A DNA stretch of 64,000 bases from Defluviimonas aquaemixtae. GTDB taxonomy: Bacteria > Pseudomonadota > Alphaproteobacteria > Rhodobacterales > Rhodobacteraceae. The notes under the pieces are model-generated. The model was not told the origin of the DNA. It ran no database searches and saw only the letters and a program-made list of their open reading frames with translations. Of the stretch, positions 1 through 10,143 are shown piece by piece (within the stretch, counting starts at the first letter, position 1; each line of letters opens with the position of its first letter). The DNA lies in assembly GCF_900302475.1 (NCBI RefSeq), contig NZ_OMOQ01000001.1, positions 1,674,001-1,738,000 of the forward strand, in the 5' to 3' direction. The position numbers and the translations under genes are program-made.

Positions 1-954
1 CAGTCGCTGCAGCTCTCGGATGCGCCGCTTCTTCTGGAGAACCAGGAAAAGGGCGACTACACGATCCACCTCAAACCCAAGATCGCGATGCACGCGGTAT
101 CGTTCAACGTGACGTCGGCGGATGAGGAAAAGCGCAAGGTCTTCGGCGACCTGCGCTTCCGCCAGGCGATGTCGATCGCGATCAACCGGGAGGAGCTGAA
201 CGCGACTGCCTATTTCGGTGAGGGGGAGATCCAGCAATATACCGGCTTCTCGCCGGTGCCGGACTATATCGACGCGAAGTGGAAGACCTTCGCGACCGAG
301 TTCGATCCCGACGGCGCCAAGGCGCTCTTGGACGAGGTCGGCGTGGTCGATAGCGACGGCGATGGCTTCCGCGACCTGCCGAACGGTCAGCCGCTGGTCC
401 TGAACCTGCAGTTCGCGACCCAGGGCATTGCCGGTCAGGTCGTCGAACTCATCGGTCAGCATTGGTCCAATGCCGGCATCAAGACCACGGTGAAGGAGAT
501 CACGCCGGACGAATACCGCTCGGCTCAGTCCTCCAATCAGCTTGATGTCGGTCTCTGGGAAAAAGGCCAGCCAGTCGGCATCATCCTCGGCAACAACGAA
601 CTCTGGGTGCCGCCGTTCGAGAACTACTTCGCCCACCGCACGGGTATGCTCTGGGCCGAATGGGTGGATTCCGGCGGTTCGAGCGGCGTCGAGCCGCCCG
701 ACTACGTCAAGCAGCTGATCGACGACATCAACACGCTGCAATCGACCCCGGCAGGAACCGACGAGTTCAAGGCTCTCGCCAACCGGCTGGTCGAGAACAT
801 GACCGGGAACCTCCTGTTCATCGGCACGGCGCTCACGCCCGACCCGATCTATCACCGCAACGCGCTGAAGAACTTCGTCGAGTTCAAGACGGCGTCCTAC
901 GAATACTACCGGACGTATCCCTACCGCGCGCAGCAGTGGTGGTTCGACGAGTAA
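1..954 (+). CDS. Peptide-type ABC transporter substrate-binding protein, C-terminal part (family 5)
   Basis: The frame is open from the first base, so the gene starts outside the window; about 317 residues are present, against a usual 500-600 for this family. The missing part would hold the signal peptide and the first lobe. The stretch DLRFRQAMSIAINREEL matches the conserved (R)xRQAxxxAIDRE region of SBP_bac_5 (OppA/DppA) proteins, and the rest reads as the second lobe. The product should be periplasmic and deliver a peptide, opine or similar solute to the permeases encoded 92 bases downstream. Family assignment is firm; the ligand cannot be read from the sequence. Confidence 0.88.
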   Translation, partial: QSLQLSDAPLLLENQEKGDYTIHLKPKIAMHAVSFNVTSADEEKRKVFGDLRFRQAMSIAINREELNATAYFGEGEIQQYTGFSPVPDYIDAKWKTFATEFDPDGAKALLDEVGVVDSDGDGFRDLPNGQPLVLNLQFATQGIAGQVVELIGQHWSNAGIKTTVKEITPDEYRSAQSSNQLDVGLWEKGQPVGIILGNNELWVPPFENYFAHRTGMLWAEWVDSGGSSGVEPPDYVKQLIDDINTLQSTPAGTDEFKALANRLVENMTGNLLFIGTALTPDPIYHRNALKNFVEFKTASYEYYRTYPYRAQQWWFDE

Positions 955-1046
955 ACTCTTGATCCGGCCTTAAGAGTCGTCCGGGGCGGGCACGCAATTC
1001 CGCCCCGGACGAACCAGCCGCTGGACAGACTGGAACCGGCACTCAC

Positions 1047-2054
1047 ATGGCTCAATTCGCCCAATTCGCGCTGACCCGTGCCTTTCTCGCGTTGGTGACG
1101 CTTCTGACCGTGTCGCTGATTGTGTTCACTCTGATGGAGCTCGTGCCCGGCACCTGCGCCGAACGCTACCTAGCGTTCAAGAACACCCAAGGCTCGCAGA
1201 TCACGATCGCCGATATCGTGGCGGAGGAGAAACGCCTTGGCCTCGACCGGCCGTTCCCTGAACGCTGGGCCAAATGGGTTTACAACGTCTTCGTCCATGG
1301 CGAGTTCGGCGACAGCTGCATCCTCAGGCTCAACATCAACCAGCTTCTCGCCGACAAGTTCTGGATCTCGCTCGGCATCTGCATGGCGGCGCTGATCCTG
1401 TCCTATGCAATCGCCGTACCGGTAGGCATCGTCACGGCAAGTTCGACGAGCGCCGTGACCAACAACTCGCTGCGGTTCGTAAGCTATCTCGGCCTCGCGC
1501 TGCCGAACTTCCTTCTGGCGCTGATCATCATGCTGATCTCCACGGTCCTCTTCGGCGACAGCCTGACGGGGCTTTTCTCGAAGGCATACCGTGACGCCGC
1601 GTGGAGCTGGGCGAAGTTCGGCGACTTCCTGAGTCGCGCCTGGCTGCCTGTCTTCATACTCGGCTGGTCGGCGACCGCCTTCGCGCTCCAGACCGTCAGG
1701 GCGCTGATGCTCGACGAGATCGGCAAGCTCTACGTCACTGCGGCCGCAGCGCGAGGCGTCTCGGGCTCGAAGCTCCTCTGGCGCTACCCGGCCAAGCATT
1801 CGCTCGGGCCGGTCGTCAATTCGCTCGGCTTCGACCTCAACCGGATCTTCAACGAGTTGCCGATCGTAGCCCTGATCCTGACACTGACGGAATCCGGAGC
1901 GCTTCTGTTCGAAAGTCTCGCCCGGTCGAACGACCAGCAGCTCGCCGGCGCGATCATCTTCCTTTTGACGGCAAGCATCGTCGCGCTGAACTTCTTCACC
2001 GACATACTCCTGGCAGTGATCGACCCGAGGGTCCGGCGCGGGATGATGGGATAG
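1047..2054 (+). CDS. ABC transporter permease, OppB/DppB type
   Basis: 335 residues, the usual size for the first inner-membrane permease of a peptide-type importer. An N-terminal membrane segment (about residues 10-32, rich in L, V and T) is followed by a periplasmic stretch with two Cys, then five further hydrophobic segments with the BPD_transp_1 permease core. The sequence LYVTAAAARGVSGSKLLWRY around residue 230 is the EAA-type loop that contacts the ATPase. The ATG at 1047 has only a weak purine-rich upstream sequence. It lies between the binding protein and the second permease (3-base gap), which fixes its role. Substrate unknown. Confidence 0.92.
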   Translation: MAQFAQFALTRAFLALVTLLTVSLIVFTLMELVPGTCAERYLAFKNTQGSQITIADIVAEEKRLGLDRPFPERWAKWVYNVFVHGEFGDSCILRLNINQLLADKFWISLGICMAALILSYAIAVPVGIVTASSTSAVTNNSLRFVSYLGLALPNFLLALIIMLISTVLFGDSLTGLFSKAYRDAAWSWAKFGDFLSRAWLPVFILGWSATAFALQTVRALMLDEIGKLYVTAAAARGVSGSKLLWRYPAKHSLGPVVNSLGFDLNRIFNELPIVALILTLTESGALLFESLARSNDQQLAGAIIFLLTASIVALNFFTDILLAVIDPRVRRGMMG

Positions 2055-2057
2055 ACG

Positions 2058-3212
2058 ATGGCATTCCTCACCAGACAAGCAACCGTCGTCGAGGTCGACC
2101 AGAAGGCCAAGGAGGCCTATTTCACCGCCTCGCAGGGGCAACTCATCTGGGCGCGCTTCAAGGGCAACCGCACAGCGATGATCGCGGCCTGGGCGCTGAT
2201 CTTGATGATCCTCATGGGGCTGTTCGCGCCATTCCTGTCGCCGTACAATCCTACCATCGCGGGCCGCGACGCGGCCTATGAGAACGGCGCGCCGCAGATC
2301 CCGAAATTCTGGGACGAGAACGGCTTTTCAGCGCGGCCCTTCATCTACGCGACCGAACGCGAAAGGTCGATCAAGACGAACTTCCGCTGGGTGGTGACCG
2401 AGAACCGCGACAAGCGGCTCTACCTGCGATTCTTCGTCAGAGACTGGAACTACAAACTCCTTGGCTTCATCCCCTCGAACGTGCATCTTTTCGGCGTCGA
2501 CCAAGGGGGAAAGATCCACCTGTTCGGCACGGATGCGAGCGGCAAGGACATCTTCGGACGAACCTTGCACGCAATCTGGACGTCGCTCGCGGTCGGGACG
2601 CTCGGGGTTCTGATCTCCTTCGTACTCGCGCTGATCATAGGGGGTGTCGCGGGCTATTTCGGCGGCTGGATCGACAGCGTCCTGCAAATGATCACCGACG
2701 CCATCCGAACGGTGCCGTCTATTCCACTTTTCATGGCGCTCGCGGCGTTCATGCCCGATCACTGGTCGTCCGAGACACGGTTCTTCTTCATCTCGATCAT
2801 TCTAGGCCTAATCGGCTGGCCGACGCTCGCCCGACGAATACGGACCCACCTGCTGACGGAGCGGACGCAGGAATACGTGCTCGCCGCCGAACTCTCGGGC
2901 GCCTCGGCGGGCCATATCATCCGCCGCCACCTGCTGCCCTCGTTCACGAGCTACATCATCGTCGACTTGATGATCTCGTTCCCCTACATGGTGCGGTCGG
3001 AAACCGCGCTGTCGTTCATCGGTCTCGGGCTGAAGGACCCGGTGAACTCCTTGGGCGCGCTGATGCAGAATGTCTCCAAGGCCGACGTGCTCCTGAACTA
3101 CCAGTGGTACTTCATCCCCGTCATCTTCTTCGTGGCGCTGGTCCTGGCCTTCGTCTTCGTCGGCGATGGGCTGCGCGACGCCGCTGACCCCTACTCGGAT
3201 ACCAAGAAATGA
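2058..3212 (+). CDS. ABC transporter permease, OppC/DppC type
   Basis: 384 residues, longer than the usual 280-320. The extra length is a hydrophilic insert of about 90 residues after the first membrane segment (roughly residues 65-155), probably periplasmic. The N-terminus is cytoplasmic and followed by a segment beginning AMIAAWALILMILM. The EAA loop reads EYVLAAELSGASAGHIIRRH. It overlaps the next gene by four bases (ATGA), indicating translational coupling. With the upstream OppB-type protein it should form the membrane channel of the importer. The long insert is seen in some peptide and microcin-like importers, but I cannot tie it to a ligand. Confidence 0.92.
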   Translation: MAFLTRQATVVEVDQKAKEAYFTASQGQLIWARFKGNRTAMIAAWALILMILMGLFAPFLSPYNPTIAGRDAAYENGAPQIPKFWDENGFSARPFIYATERERSIKTNFRWVVTENRDKRLYLRFFVRDWNYKLLGFIPSNVHLFGVDQGGKIHLFGTDASGKDIFGRTLHAIWTSLAVGTLGVLISFVLALIIGGVAGYFGGWIDSVLQMITDAIRTVPSIPLFMALAAFMPDHWSSETRFFFISIILGLIGWPTLARRIRTHLLTERTQEYVLAAELSGASAGHIIRRHLLPSFTSYIIVDLMISFPYMVRSETALSFIGLGLKDPVNSLGALMQNVSKADVLLNYQWYFIPVIFFVALVLAFVFVGDGLRDAADPYSDTKK

Positions 3213-4207
3213 CGGCATTGATCGACGTGAAGAACCTGACGCTCAAGTTCAGGACGGATGAGGGGCTGATCACCGCAGTCGAGGACGTGAGCTTCTCGCT
3301 CGACAAGGGAGAGGTCATGGGACTCGTGGGCGAATCCGGCTCGGGCAAGTCTGTGACGGCGAAATCGCTTATGCATCTCAACGCCCGGAACGCCGTCTAC
3401 ACGCCCGAAAGCAAGATCACTCTTCACGAAGGAAACCGCCAGGTCGATGTCCTGTCGCTGAGGACCCCGCGCGATCTGAAGATCGTCCGCGGCGGCGCGA
3501 TCTCCATGATTTTCCAGGAGCCGATGGCGAGCTTTGCGCCCGCGATCACGATCGGCAAGCAGATGGTCGAACAGTTGCAGCTGCATTCCGACATGTCCAA
3601 GGCGCGCGCCAAGGAAATCTCAGTCGAGATGCTCGACCGGGTCGGCATTTCCGACCCGTCACGACGGTTCGACCAGTATGCGTTCGAACTATCCGGCGGC
3701 ATGCGCCAGCGGGCGATGATCGCGATGGCGCTCTCGACCAAGCCGCAGCTTCTGATCGCGGACGAGCCCACGACCGCGCTCGACGTGACGATCCAGGCCC
3801 AGGTGATCGACCTCATGAAAGACCTCGTGAACGAGTTCCACATGGCGATCATCTTCATCACGCACGACCTCGGCGTCATTGCCCAGACCGCCGACAAGGT
3901 CGCCGTCATGTATCTCGGCCGGGTGATCGAGGAGGGCCCGGTGCGCGAGGTCATCCGCAATCCGAAGCATCCCTACACCCAGGGCCTCCTCGCGGCGCTG
4001 CCGAAGCTCGACGATCTCGACGCGCCCTTGACGCCGGTCGCCGGCGACATCCCCTCGCCGCTCGAACGGCCGACGGGCTGCGTCTTTCACACGCGCTGTC
4101 CGAAATTCATCGGCGAAGTCTGCAAGACTGCGCTGCCGCAAGACGCGCGTGTCGATCCGACCCATCGCGTCGCCTGCCACCTCCATTCCGAAGAGGTCAC
4201 CGCATGA
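3209..4207 (+). CDS. ABC transporter ATP-binding protein, OppD type
   Basis: 332 residues. Walker A is GESGSGKS at residues 41-48, the signature is LSGGMRQR and Walker B is LLIADEPTTALDV, followed by the switch sequence ITHDLG. The C-terminal Oligo_HPY extension carries the motif CVFHTRCP, typical of OppD/DppD. It starts inside the stop of the permease gene (ATGA) and ends inside the start of the second ATPase (ATGA). It should form a cytoplasmic heterodimer with the next product and power import. Confidence 0.94.
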   Translation: MTALIDVKNLTLKFRTDEGLITAVEDVSFSLDKGEVMGLVGESGSGKSVTAKSLMHLNARNAVYTPESKITLHEGNRQVDVLSLRTPRDLKIVRGGAISMIFQEPMASFAPAITIGKQMVEQLQLHSDMSKARAKEISVEMLDRVGISDPSRRFDQYAFELSGGMRQRAMIAMALSTKPQLLIADEPTTALDVTIQAQVIDLMKDLVNEFHMAIIFITHDLGVIAQTADKVAVMYLGRVIEEGPVREVIRNPKHPYTQGLLAALPKLDDLDAPLTPVAGDIPSPLERPTGCVFHTRCPKFIGEVCKTALPQDARVDPTHRVACHLHSEEVTA

Positions 4208-5208
4208 GCGACGACAGCCTCATCACCGCGCGGGACCTGTCGGTGGGGTTCAAGATCGGCTCCGGCTTTTTCGGCAAGTCGATCCTGAAGGCAGTAGATC
4301 ACGTCGATATCGACATCGCGAAAGGCTCGTTCTTCGGCCTCGTCGGCGAAAGCGGCTCGGGCAAGACGACGCTTGGCCGCGCGCTCCTGAAGGCGGTGCC
4401 GATTACCGGGGGCACAGCGCACTACCGGGACGGCGAGGTCGACTATGACCTGACGACGCTGTCGGGTCCTGCGCTGAAGGACTACCGCAAACGCGCGCAG
4501 CTCATCTTTCAGGACCCTTACGCGGCGCTGTCGCCCCGCATGACCGTCCGAGACATCATCGCCGAGCCCTTAGAGGTTATGGGCCTCACGAAGACGCGCG
4601 AGGAAACCGACGCCCGTGTGCGCGAGATCGCCGCGAAATGCCGTCTGAACCTCGAACATCTCCGCCGGTTCCCGCACGCCTTCTCGGGCGGCCAGCGTCA
4701 GCGCATCTCGATCGCCCGCGCCCTCGTCTCCGGGCCGCAATTCATCGTGGCCGATGAAAGCGTGGCGGCGCTCGACGTCTCGATTCAGGCCGATGTTCTC
4801 AACCTTCTCAAGCAGATCCAGCGCGATCTTGGGATAACCTTCCTGTTCATCAGCCACGACCTTTCGGTCGTCGCACATACTTGCGACCACGTCGCGGTCA
4901 TGTATCTCGGCCGGCTCGTCGAATCCGCACCGACCCGGACCCTCTTCGCCGCGCCGCGCCATCCCTACACCAAGGCTCTCTTCTCGGCGATCCCGTCGCT
5001 CGATCCCGACGATCGCGGCCGCGCGCAGAAGCTCGAGGGTGAGATCCCCTCGCCCACCAACCAGCCCTCCGGCTGCAAGTTCCACACGCGCTGCCCCTTC
5101 GCGATCGACCGCTGCAGGGCCGAGGAGCCGCTCCTGGAGCATCCGGGCGACGGGCACGAGGTCGCCTGCCACCGCTGGCGCGAGCTTCTGGCCGAGACGG
5201 CCGCCTAG
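4204..5208 (+). CDS. ABC transporter ATP-binding protein, OppF type
   Basis: 334 residues. Walker A is GESGSGKT at residues 48-55, the signature is FSGGQRQRIS and Walker B is FIVADESVAALDV; in the Walker B and D-loop region a Ser replaces the usual Pro of DEP. The C-terminal oligopeptide extension carries GCKFHTRCPF. It is the last gene of the importer operon. Its TAG stop (5206-5208) overlaps the TAG stop of the convergent aldehyde dehydrogenase gene within one CTAG, so no separate terminator lies between the two operons. Confidence 0.93.
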   Translation: MSDDSLITARDLSVGFKIGSGFFGKSILKAVDHVDIDIAKGSFFGLVGESGSGKTTLGRALLKAVPITGGTAHYRDGEVDYDLTTLSGPALKDYRKRAQLIFQDPYAALSPRMTVRDIIAEPLEVMGLTKTREETDARVREIAAKCRLNLEHLRRFPHAFSGGQRQRISIARALVSGPQFIVADESVAALDVSIQADVLNLLKQIQRDLGITFLFISHDLSVVAHTCDHVAVMYLGRLVESAPTRTLFAAPRHPYTKALFSAIPSLDPDDRGRAQKLEGEIPSPTNQPSGCKFHTRCPFAIDRCRAEEPLLEHPGDGHEVACHRWRELLAETAA

Positions 5209-6713
5209 CCAGTCCCGCGCCCGCCGCCGTCGAGGAACCAGTCGTCGGGATAGGGATACCACCAGTCCTGCATCCTGGGTTTGTGGTCGATGACGACCAT
5301 CTTCGTGCGCCGGAACGCGTCGAGCCCCTGCCGCCCGAGTTCCCGCCCCACGCCGGACGCCTTCCACCCGCCGAAGGGCAGCGCGTCGTTGTCGATCAAG
5401 GGGTTGTTGACCCACACCATACCCGCTTCAAGCCGTTCCGCCGCCTCCATCGCCTCGCCGAGCCGCGTCGTGAAAACCGAGGCGCCGAGCCCGAAAGGCG
5501 AGGCGTTGGCGCGGGTTATCGCCTCATCGAAATCCTTCACACGAACGACGGCGGCGACCGGACCGAAGCATTCGGCGCGAAGCAGTTCCATCTCCTCGTG
5601 GCAGCCGGTCAGGATCGTCGGCTCGTAGAACCAGCCCTTCGGCTGATCGGGCGGGATGCACCCGCCAATTTCGACCTCGGCCCCCTTCGCGCGGGCATCC
5701 TCGACGAGCCTTGCCACCCTGTCTCGCGCCGCCTCGCTGACCAGCGGGCCGATCTCGCTCCGCCCAAGCCCGCTGCCGATGCGGAGCGACCGCGTGCGGC
5801 GGGCGAACTCGGCGACGAAGGTGTCATGGACGGCGTCCACGACGTACAGCCGCTCAGCCGAGGTGCAGACCTGCCCCGTGAGGTGGAAGGCCGCCGTCAC
5901 GGCACCGGCGGCGGCGACATCGAGCGGGGCGCTGTCGCTGATGATCATCGGATCGCTGCCGCCCGCCTCGATCACGGCGGGCTTCATCGCCTGCGCGGCG
6001 GCGGCGGCGACCGCGCGGCCCGCCGCGACCGAGCCGGTGAAGGCAACGGCGTGTGTGCGCGACGACGTCACGAGTGCCTGGCCAAGCCTGGCGCCACCCG
6101 GAAGACATGCGACAAGACTCTCCGGCACCTCGTTGAAATGTCGCATGAAATCGAGCGAACACAGCGTCGTCTCTAGCGCCGGCTTGACGATGCATCCGTT
6201 GCCGGCGGCGAGCGAGGCCGCGACGGTCCAGCACATGAGGAGGACCGGAAAGTTGAAGGGAACGATGTGAACGGAGACGCCAAGCGGTTCATAGCGCGCG
6301 TACTGGAACGACCCCGCCTGCGTCGTGCCCGCCACCTTGCCTGCCTCGTCGCGCGCCATCTCGGCATAGTAGCGGAAGACGGGCGCGCAATTGGCGATCT
6401 CGCCGATCGCCTCGGGATAGGGCTTGCCCATCTCGCGGCTCATCAGGATCGCCGTCTCCCGGTGGTCGGCCCCCTCGATCCGGTCCGCGAGGCGGTGCAG
6501 GGCCCGCGCCCGGGACTTCGCATCGAGCACCCGCCAGGCCCTCTGCGCGGCGGTCACTGCGTCGAGCACGGTCTCGCGTTCCGCTTCCGTGGCATCGGCG
6601 GTGTGGCCGACAATTTCGAGCGTGGCGGGATCGATGACAGGGTGCGCCGATCCCGTCATCGGACAGTAGCGGGGCGCGAGGTAGTAGGCCGGGCGGGCCG
6701 GATCGAACGCCAT
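5205..6713 (-). CDS. NAD(P)-dependent aldehyde dehydrogenase
   Basis: About 502 residues, normal for the ALDH superfamily. An ATG at 6719 is also in frame, but the AAGGA at 6724-6720 is well spaced for the ATG at 6713. Counting from 6713, the general base is Glu249 in VIEAGGSDPMII and the nucleophile is Cys283 in TGQVCTSAERL; the cofactor-binding stretch has PFNFPVL and FTGS. The reaction is oxidation of an aldehyde to a carboxylic acid in the cytoplasm. The closest look is to succinate-semialdehyde-type and broad-substrate enzymes, but the substrate is not clear. It is the last gene of a run starting with a polyamine-type importer, which would fit an amino-aldehyde substrate (inference). Confidence 0.92.
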   Translation of the reverse strand: MAFDPARPAYYLAPRYCPMTGSAHPVIDPATLEIVGHTADATEAERETVLDAVTAAQRAWRVLDAKSRARALHRLADRIEGADHRETAILMSREMGKPYPEAIGEIANCAPVFRYYAEMARDEAGKVAGTTQAGSFQYARYEPLGVSVHIVPFNFPVLLMCWTVAASLAAGNGCIVKPALETTLCSLDFMRHFNEVPESLVACLPGGARLGQALVTSSRTHAVAFTGSVAAGRAVAAAAAQAMKPAVIEAGGSDPMIISDSAPLDVAAAGAVTAAFHLTGQVCTSAERLYVVDAVHDTFVAEFARRTRSLRIGSGLGRSEIGPLVSEAARDRVARLVEDARAKGAEVEIGGCIPPDQPKGWFYEPTILTGCHEEMELLRAECFGPVAAVVRVKDFDEAITRANASPFGLGASVFTTRLGEAMEAAERLEAGMVWVNNPLIDNDALPFGGWKASGVGRELGRQGLDAFRRTKMVVIDHKPRMQDWWYPYPDDWFLDGGGRGTG

Positions 6714-6723
6714 CGTCATTCCT

Positions 6724-7071
6724 TCAGCGGATCATATAGACCTTCTTCACCGTCTCGTGCACCGTGCAGACGCCCTTCCATCCCTCCGGGAAGAAGGCCG
6801 CCGTATCCGGCGAGATTTCAATGACTTCCCCGCCCTCGTGAACGTAGGTCGCGCGGCCTTCGAGAAAGTGGCAGAACTCGTCGCTCGTGACGTGGCACTG
6901 CCACTTCCCCGGCGTGCAGATCCAGAGCCCGCATTCGCTTTGGCCATCCGGGCCCTTGTGAATCACCTTGCCCGAGGTGCGGGACTCGCCCTCCAGCATC
7001 GTCGGGACCGCGCCCCAATCCGTGATGTCGGTCTCGTCGAGCGGCTTACGCAGCAGGGGTGCGGTGCTCAT
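6724..7071 (-). CDS. Small cupin-domain protein (DUF861 / Cupin_3-like)
   Basis: 115 residues, a single cupin barrel. The motif region CHVTSDEFCHFLEGRATY, followed by PDTAAFFPEGWKG and the ending VKKVYMIR, is typical of Cupin_3 proteins, which include ureidoglycine aminohydrolase-like and EutQ-like members. A purine-rich GGAGGCATGAGG precedes the ATG. It sits four bases after the glycosyltransferase stop and ten bases before the aldehyde dehydrogenase start, so it is surely co-transcribed with them. No precise enzymatic function can be assigned; such cupins act as small isomerases, hydrolases or binding proteins. Confidence 0.82.
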   Translation of the reverse strand: MSTAPLLRKPLDETDITDWGAVPTMLEGESRTSGKVIHKGPDGQSECGLWICTPGKWQCHVTSDEFCHFLEGRATYVHEGGEVIEISPDTAAFFPEGWKGVCTVHETVKKVYMIR

Positions 7072-7075
7072 CGCC

Positions 7076-8350
7076 TCATGCCTCCGTCAGCTGGACCAGA
7101 AGCCTCGCCGCCTTGGTGGGACCGTCCTGGCGCTGCATGTGTTTCGACGTCTCTGCAAGTTTTGCCTTCATCTCCTTGCTCTCAATGCATTCTTCGAGCC
7201 TTTCAATCAGATCGTCATCGGTCCAGTCATAGCGAGGCATCTTGAAACCGTGGCCGGTCTCCTGCACCCGTGTCGCGTTATCGTGGCCGTCCCATACATA
7301 GGGCATGATGATCGCGGGCTTGCCGAAATAGAGGCATTCGGTGAACGAGTTGTTGCCACCGTGATGGATCACCGCGTCGACCTGCGGGATTACCGAGGGC
7401 TGCGGGAACCAACCCGCCACGTGAACATTGTCCGGTATGTCGCTGTATTCGCTTTCGTAGTCCCCGACATTGACGAGCGCCCGAAAGCGCGAATTCGCGA
7501 TCGCCGCGATGATCCGTTTCAAGAGCTCCGTGTCACCGGCACCAAGACTGCCGAAGGAGACATAGAGAAGCGGCCCGTCGGAGTTCTTCGCGAACTTAGG
7601 CACCTCGTAGGGCTCCTCCTTCCGCACGCAGCCTTCGAGATACTGGAAGCGCTGCGGGTCGAGCGGTTCGGCGCGGTCGAACTTCACCGGCTCGGGGTAG
7701 AGGAGCAGGTTCAGATGGGGCGATGCCTCAAAGAACTGGCCGAGCGGATAGTTGGCCTCGCCGCAGGTCGTGAGGAACGCGTTGAAGTCATCGTGGATCG
7801 GCTTGATCACTTCGTTGAACCGCGCGCGGAAGCGGTCGTGGCAGGTCCTGTCCTTTTCGCCGCAGCCCGACAGGTGAGGCGGGATCGCCTCGTCCTCGAT
7901 CTCGTTCTCGGAACACGAGATGACGCGGACCCAGGGCACGCCGAACTGCTTGATCGCGGGAAAGAGGATGACGTTGTCGACCGCGATCACGTCGGGCTTG
8001 ATCTTCGCCAGCACGCCGGGCAGATCCTTCTCGGCCCATTTCGCACTGTCGACAATGGCTTCCCAGCAATCCTTCACGTAGTTGTCGATCTGTTCGTAGG
8101 GCGATTTGCGGAAGTTCGGAATGTGGCCATTGATGAAATCCTCCCAAAACTTCGCCATCTGCTCGGGCGGCATGGGTTCGGAGAGCGCGACGGGATGGGC
8201 CTCGAAGCCGTAGCCCTCGTAGACCTCGACGAAGCCCGGGTCGGACAGGAACACCGCCTTGTGGCCCATCGCCTCCACGGCCTGGGCGATGCCCACCGAG
8301 TTCAGCGCGGGGCCAAAGGCCGCTTCGGGGAAGAAGGCGAAGGTTTTCAT
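7076..8350 (-). CDS. UGT/MGT-family glycosyltransferase (GT1, GT-B fold)
   Basis: 424 residues. The N-terminus (KTFAFFPEAAFGPALNSVGI) and the C-terminal donor-binding region are those of macrolide- and erythromycin-CIII-like GT1 enzymes. The donor region has VAGWFPQPSVIPQVDAVIHH, then GGNNSFTECLYFGKP and a D-x-x-D/N segment (WDGHDN). These enzymes transfer a sugar from a nucleotide donor to a small lipophilic or phenolic acceptor. AAGGAG precedes the ATG. Its place between a polyamine-type ATPase gene (18 bases upstream) and a cupin gene (4 bases downstream) is unusual. The acceptor is unknown. Confidence 0.85.
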   Translation of the reverse strand: MKTFAFFPEAAFGPALNSVGIAQAVEAMGHKAVFLSDPGFVEVYEGYGFEAHPVALSEPMPPEQMAKFWEDFINGHIPNFRKSPYEQIDNYVKDCWEAIVDSAKWAEKDLPGVLAKIKPDVIAVDNVILFPAIKQFGVPWVRVISCSENEIEDEAIPPHLSGCGEKDRTCHDRFRARFNEVIKPIHDDFNAFLTTCGEANYPLGQFFEASPHLNLLLYPEPVKFDRAEPLDPQRFQYLEGCVRKEEPYEVPKFAKNSDGPLLYVSFGSLGAGDTELLKRIIAAIANSRFRALVNVGDYESEYSDIPDNVHVAGWFPQPSVIPQVDAVIHHGGNNSFTECLYFGKPAIIMPYVWDGHDNATRVQETGHGFKMPRYDWTDDDLIERLEECIESKEMKAKLAETSKHMQRQDGPTKAARLLVQLTEA

Positions 8351-8368
8351 CGTCAGGCTCCTTTCGGG

Positions 8369-9348
<980 letters not shown>

Positions 9349-9352
<4 letters not shown>

Positions 9353-10143
9353 GGCGCAATCACCCCGCGGTTCAGTCGCTGCGCGAGGACCAGCGCGGTG
9401 ACAGACACAAGCATCACGAGCGTGGCGAGCGCGTTGATCTCGGGCGTCACGCCAAAGCGGATCATCGCGAAGATCTGCATCGGCAGCGTGGTCGAGGCGC
9501 GCCCCGCGCCCGCCGTGAAGAAGGCGATGATGAATTCGTCTACCGACAGCGTGAAGGCCAGAAGCGCGCCCGCGATGACGGCGGGCAGGATGAGGGGCAG
9601 CGTAACGCGGCGGAAAGTGGTCAAGCCCGAGGCACCGAGATCAGCCGACGCCTCGGTCACCGACCAATCGAAGCTTTTCAGCCGGGCGCGGACGACCGCC
9701 GAGACGAAGGCGAGATTGAAGACGACGTGGCTGAGGATGATCGTGTGAATACCCATCGGGACTTTCAGCAGAGAGAAGAAGCTCAGAAGCGCGATGGCGA
9801 GCACGATGTCGGGAATGATCATCGGCGCGAAGACAACTGCTTCGAGAGCCCTGCCCTTTCTCCGCCGAGTCTCGATCCCGAGCGCGAGGAGCGTGCCGAG
9901 AACTGTCGCGATCCCGGTCGAAACGACGGCCACGATCAGCGTATTCCGCGCAGCGTGGAGAATGTCGCGGTTGGCGGCCAGCGCGCCGTACCATTTGGCC
10001 GAGAATCCGGTCCAGGCGGTGGGCAGCCCGCCCTCGTTGAAGCTGAGCGCGATCAGGACCGCGATCGGCACATAGAGAAATGCGAAGATGGCCGCGAGAT
10101 AGGCCCAGAGCCCCCGTCGGACGCGAAGCGACGCCTCAGCCAT
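9349..10143 (-). CDS. Polyamine-type ABC transporter permease (PotC-like)
   Basis: 264 residues with about six membrane segments, beginning LWAYLAAIFAFLYVPIAVLI. The EAA loop is EASADLGASGLTTFRRVTLP, the classic PotC/PotB loop. The ATG overlaps the TAA of the upstream permease by one base (TAATG). It forms the second half of the channel with the product encoded at 10143-11003. Confidence 0.92.
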
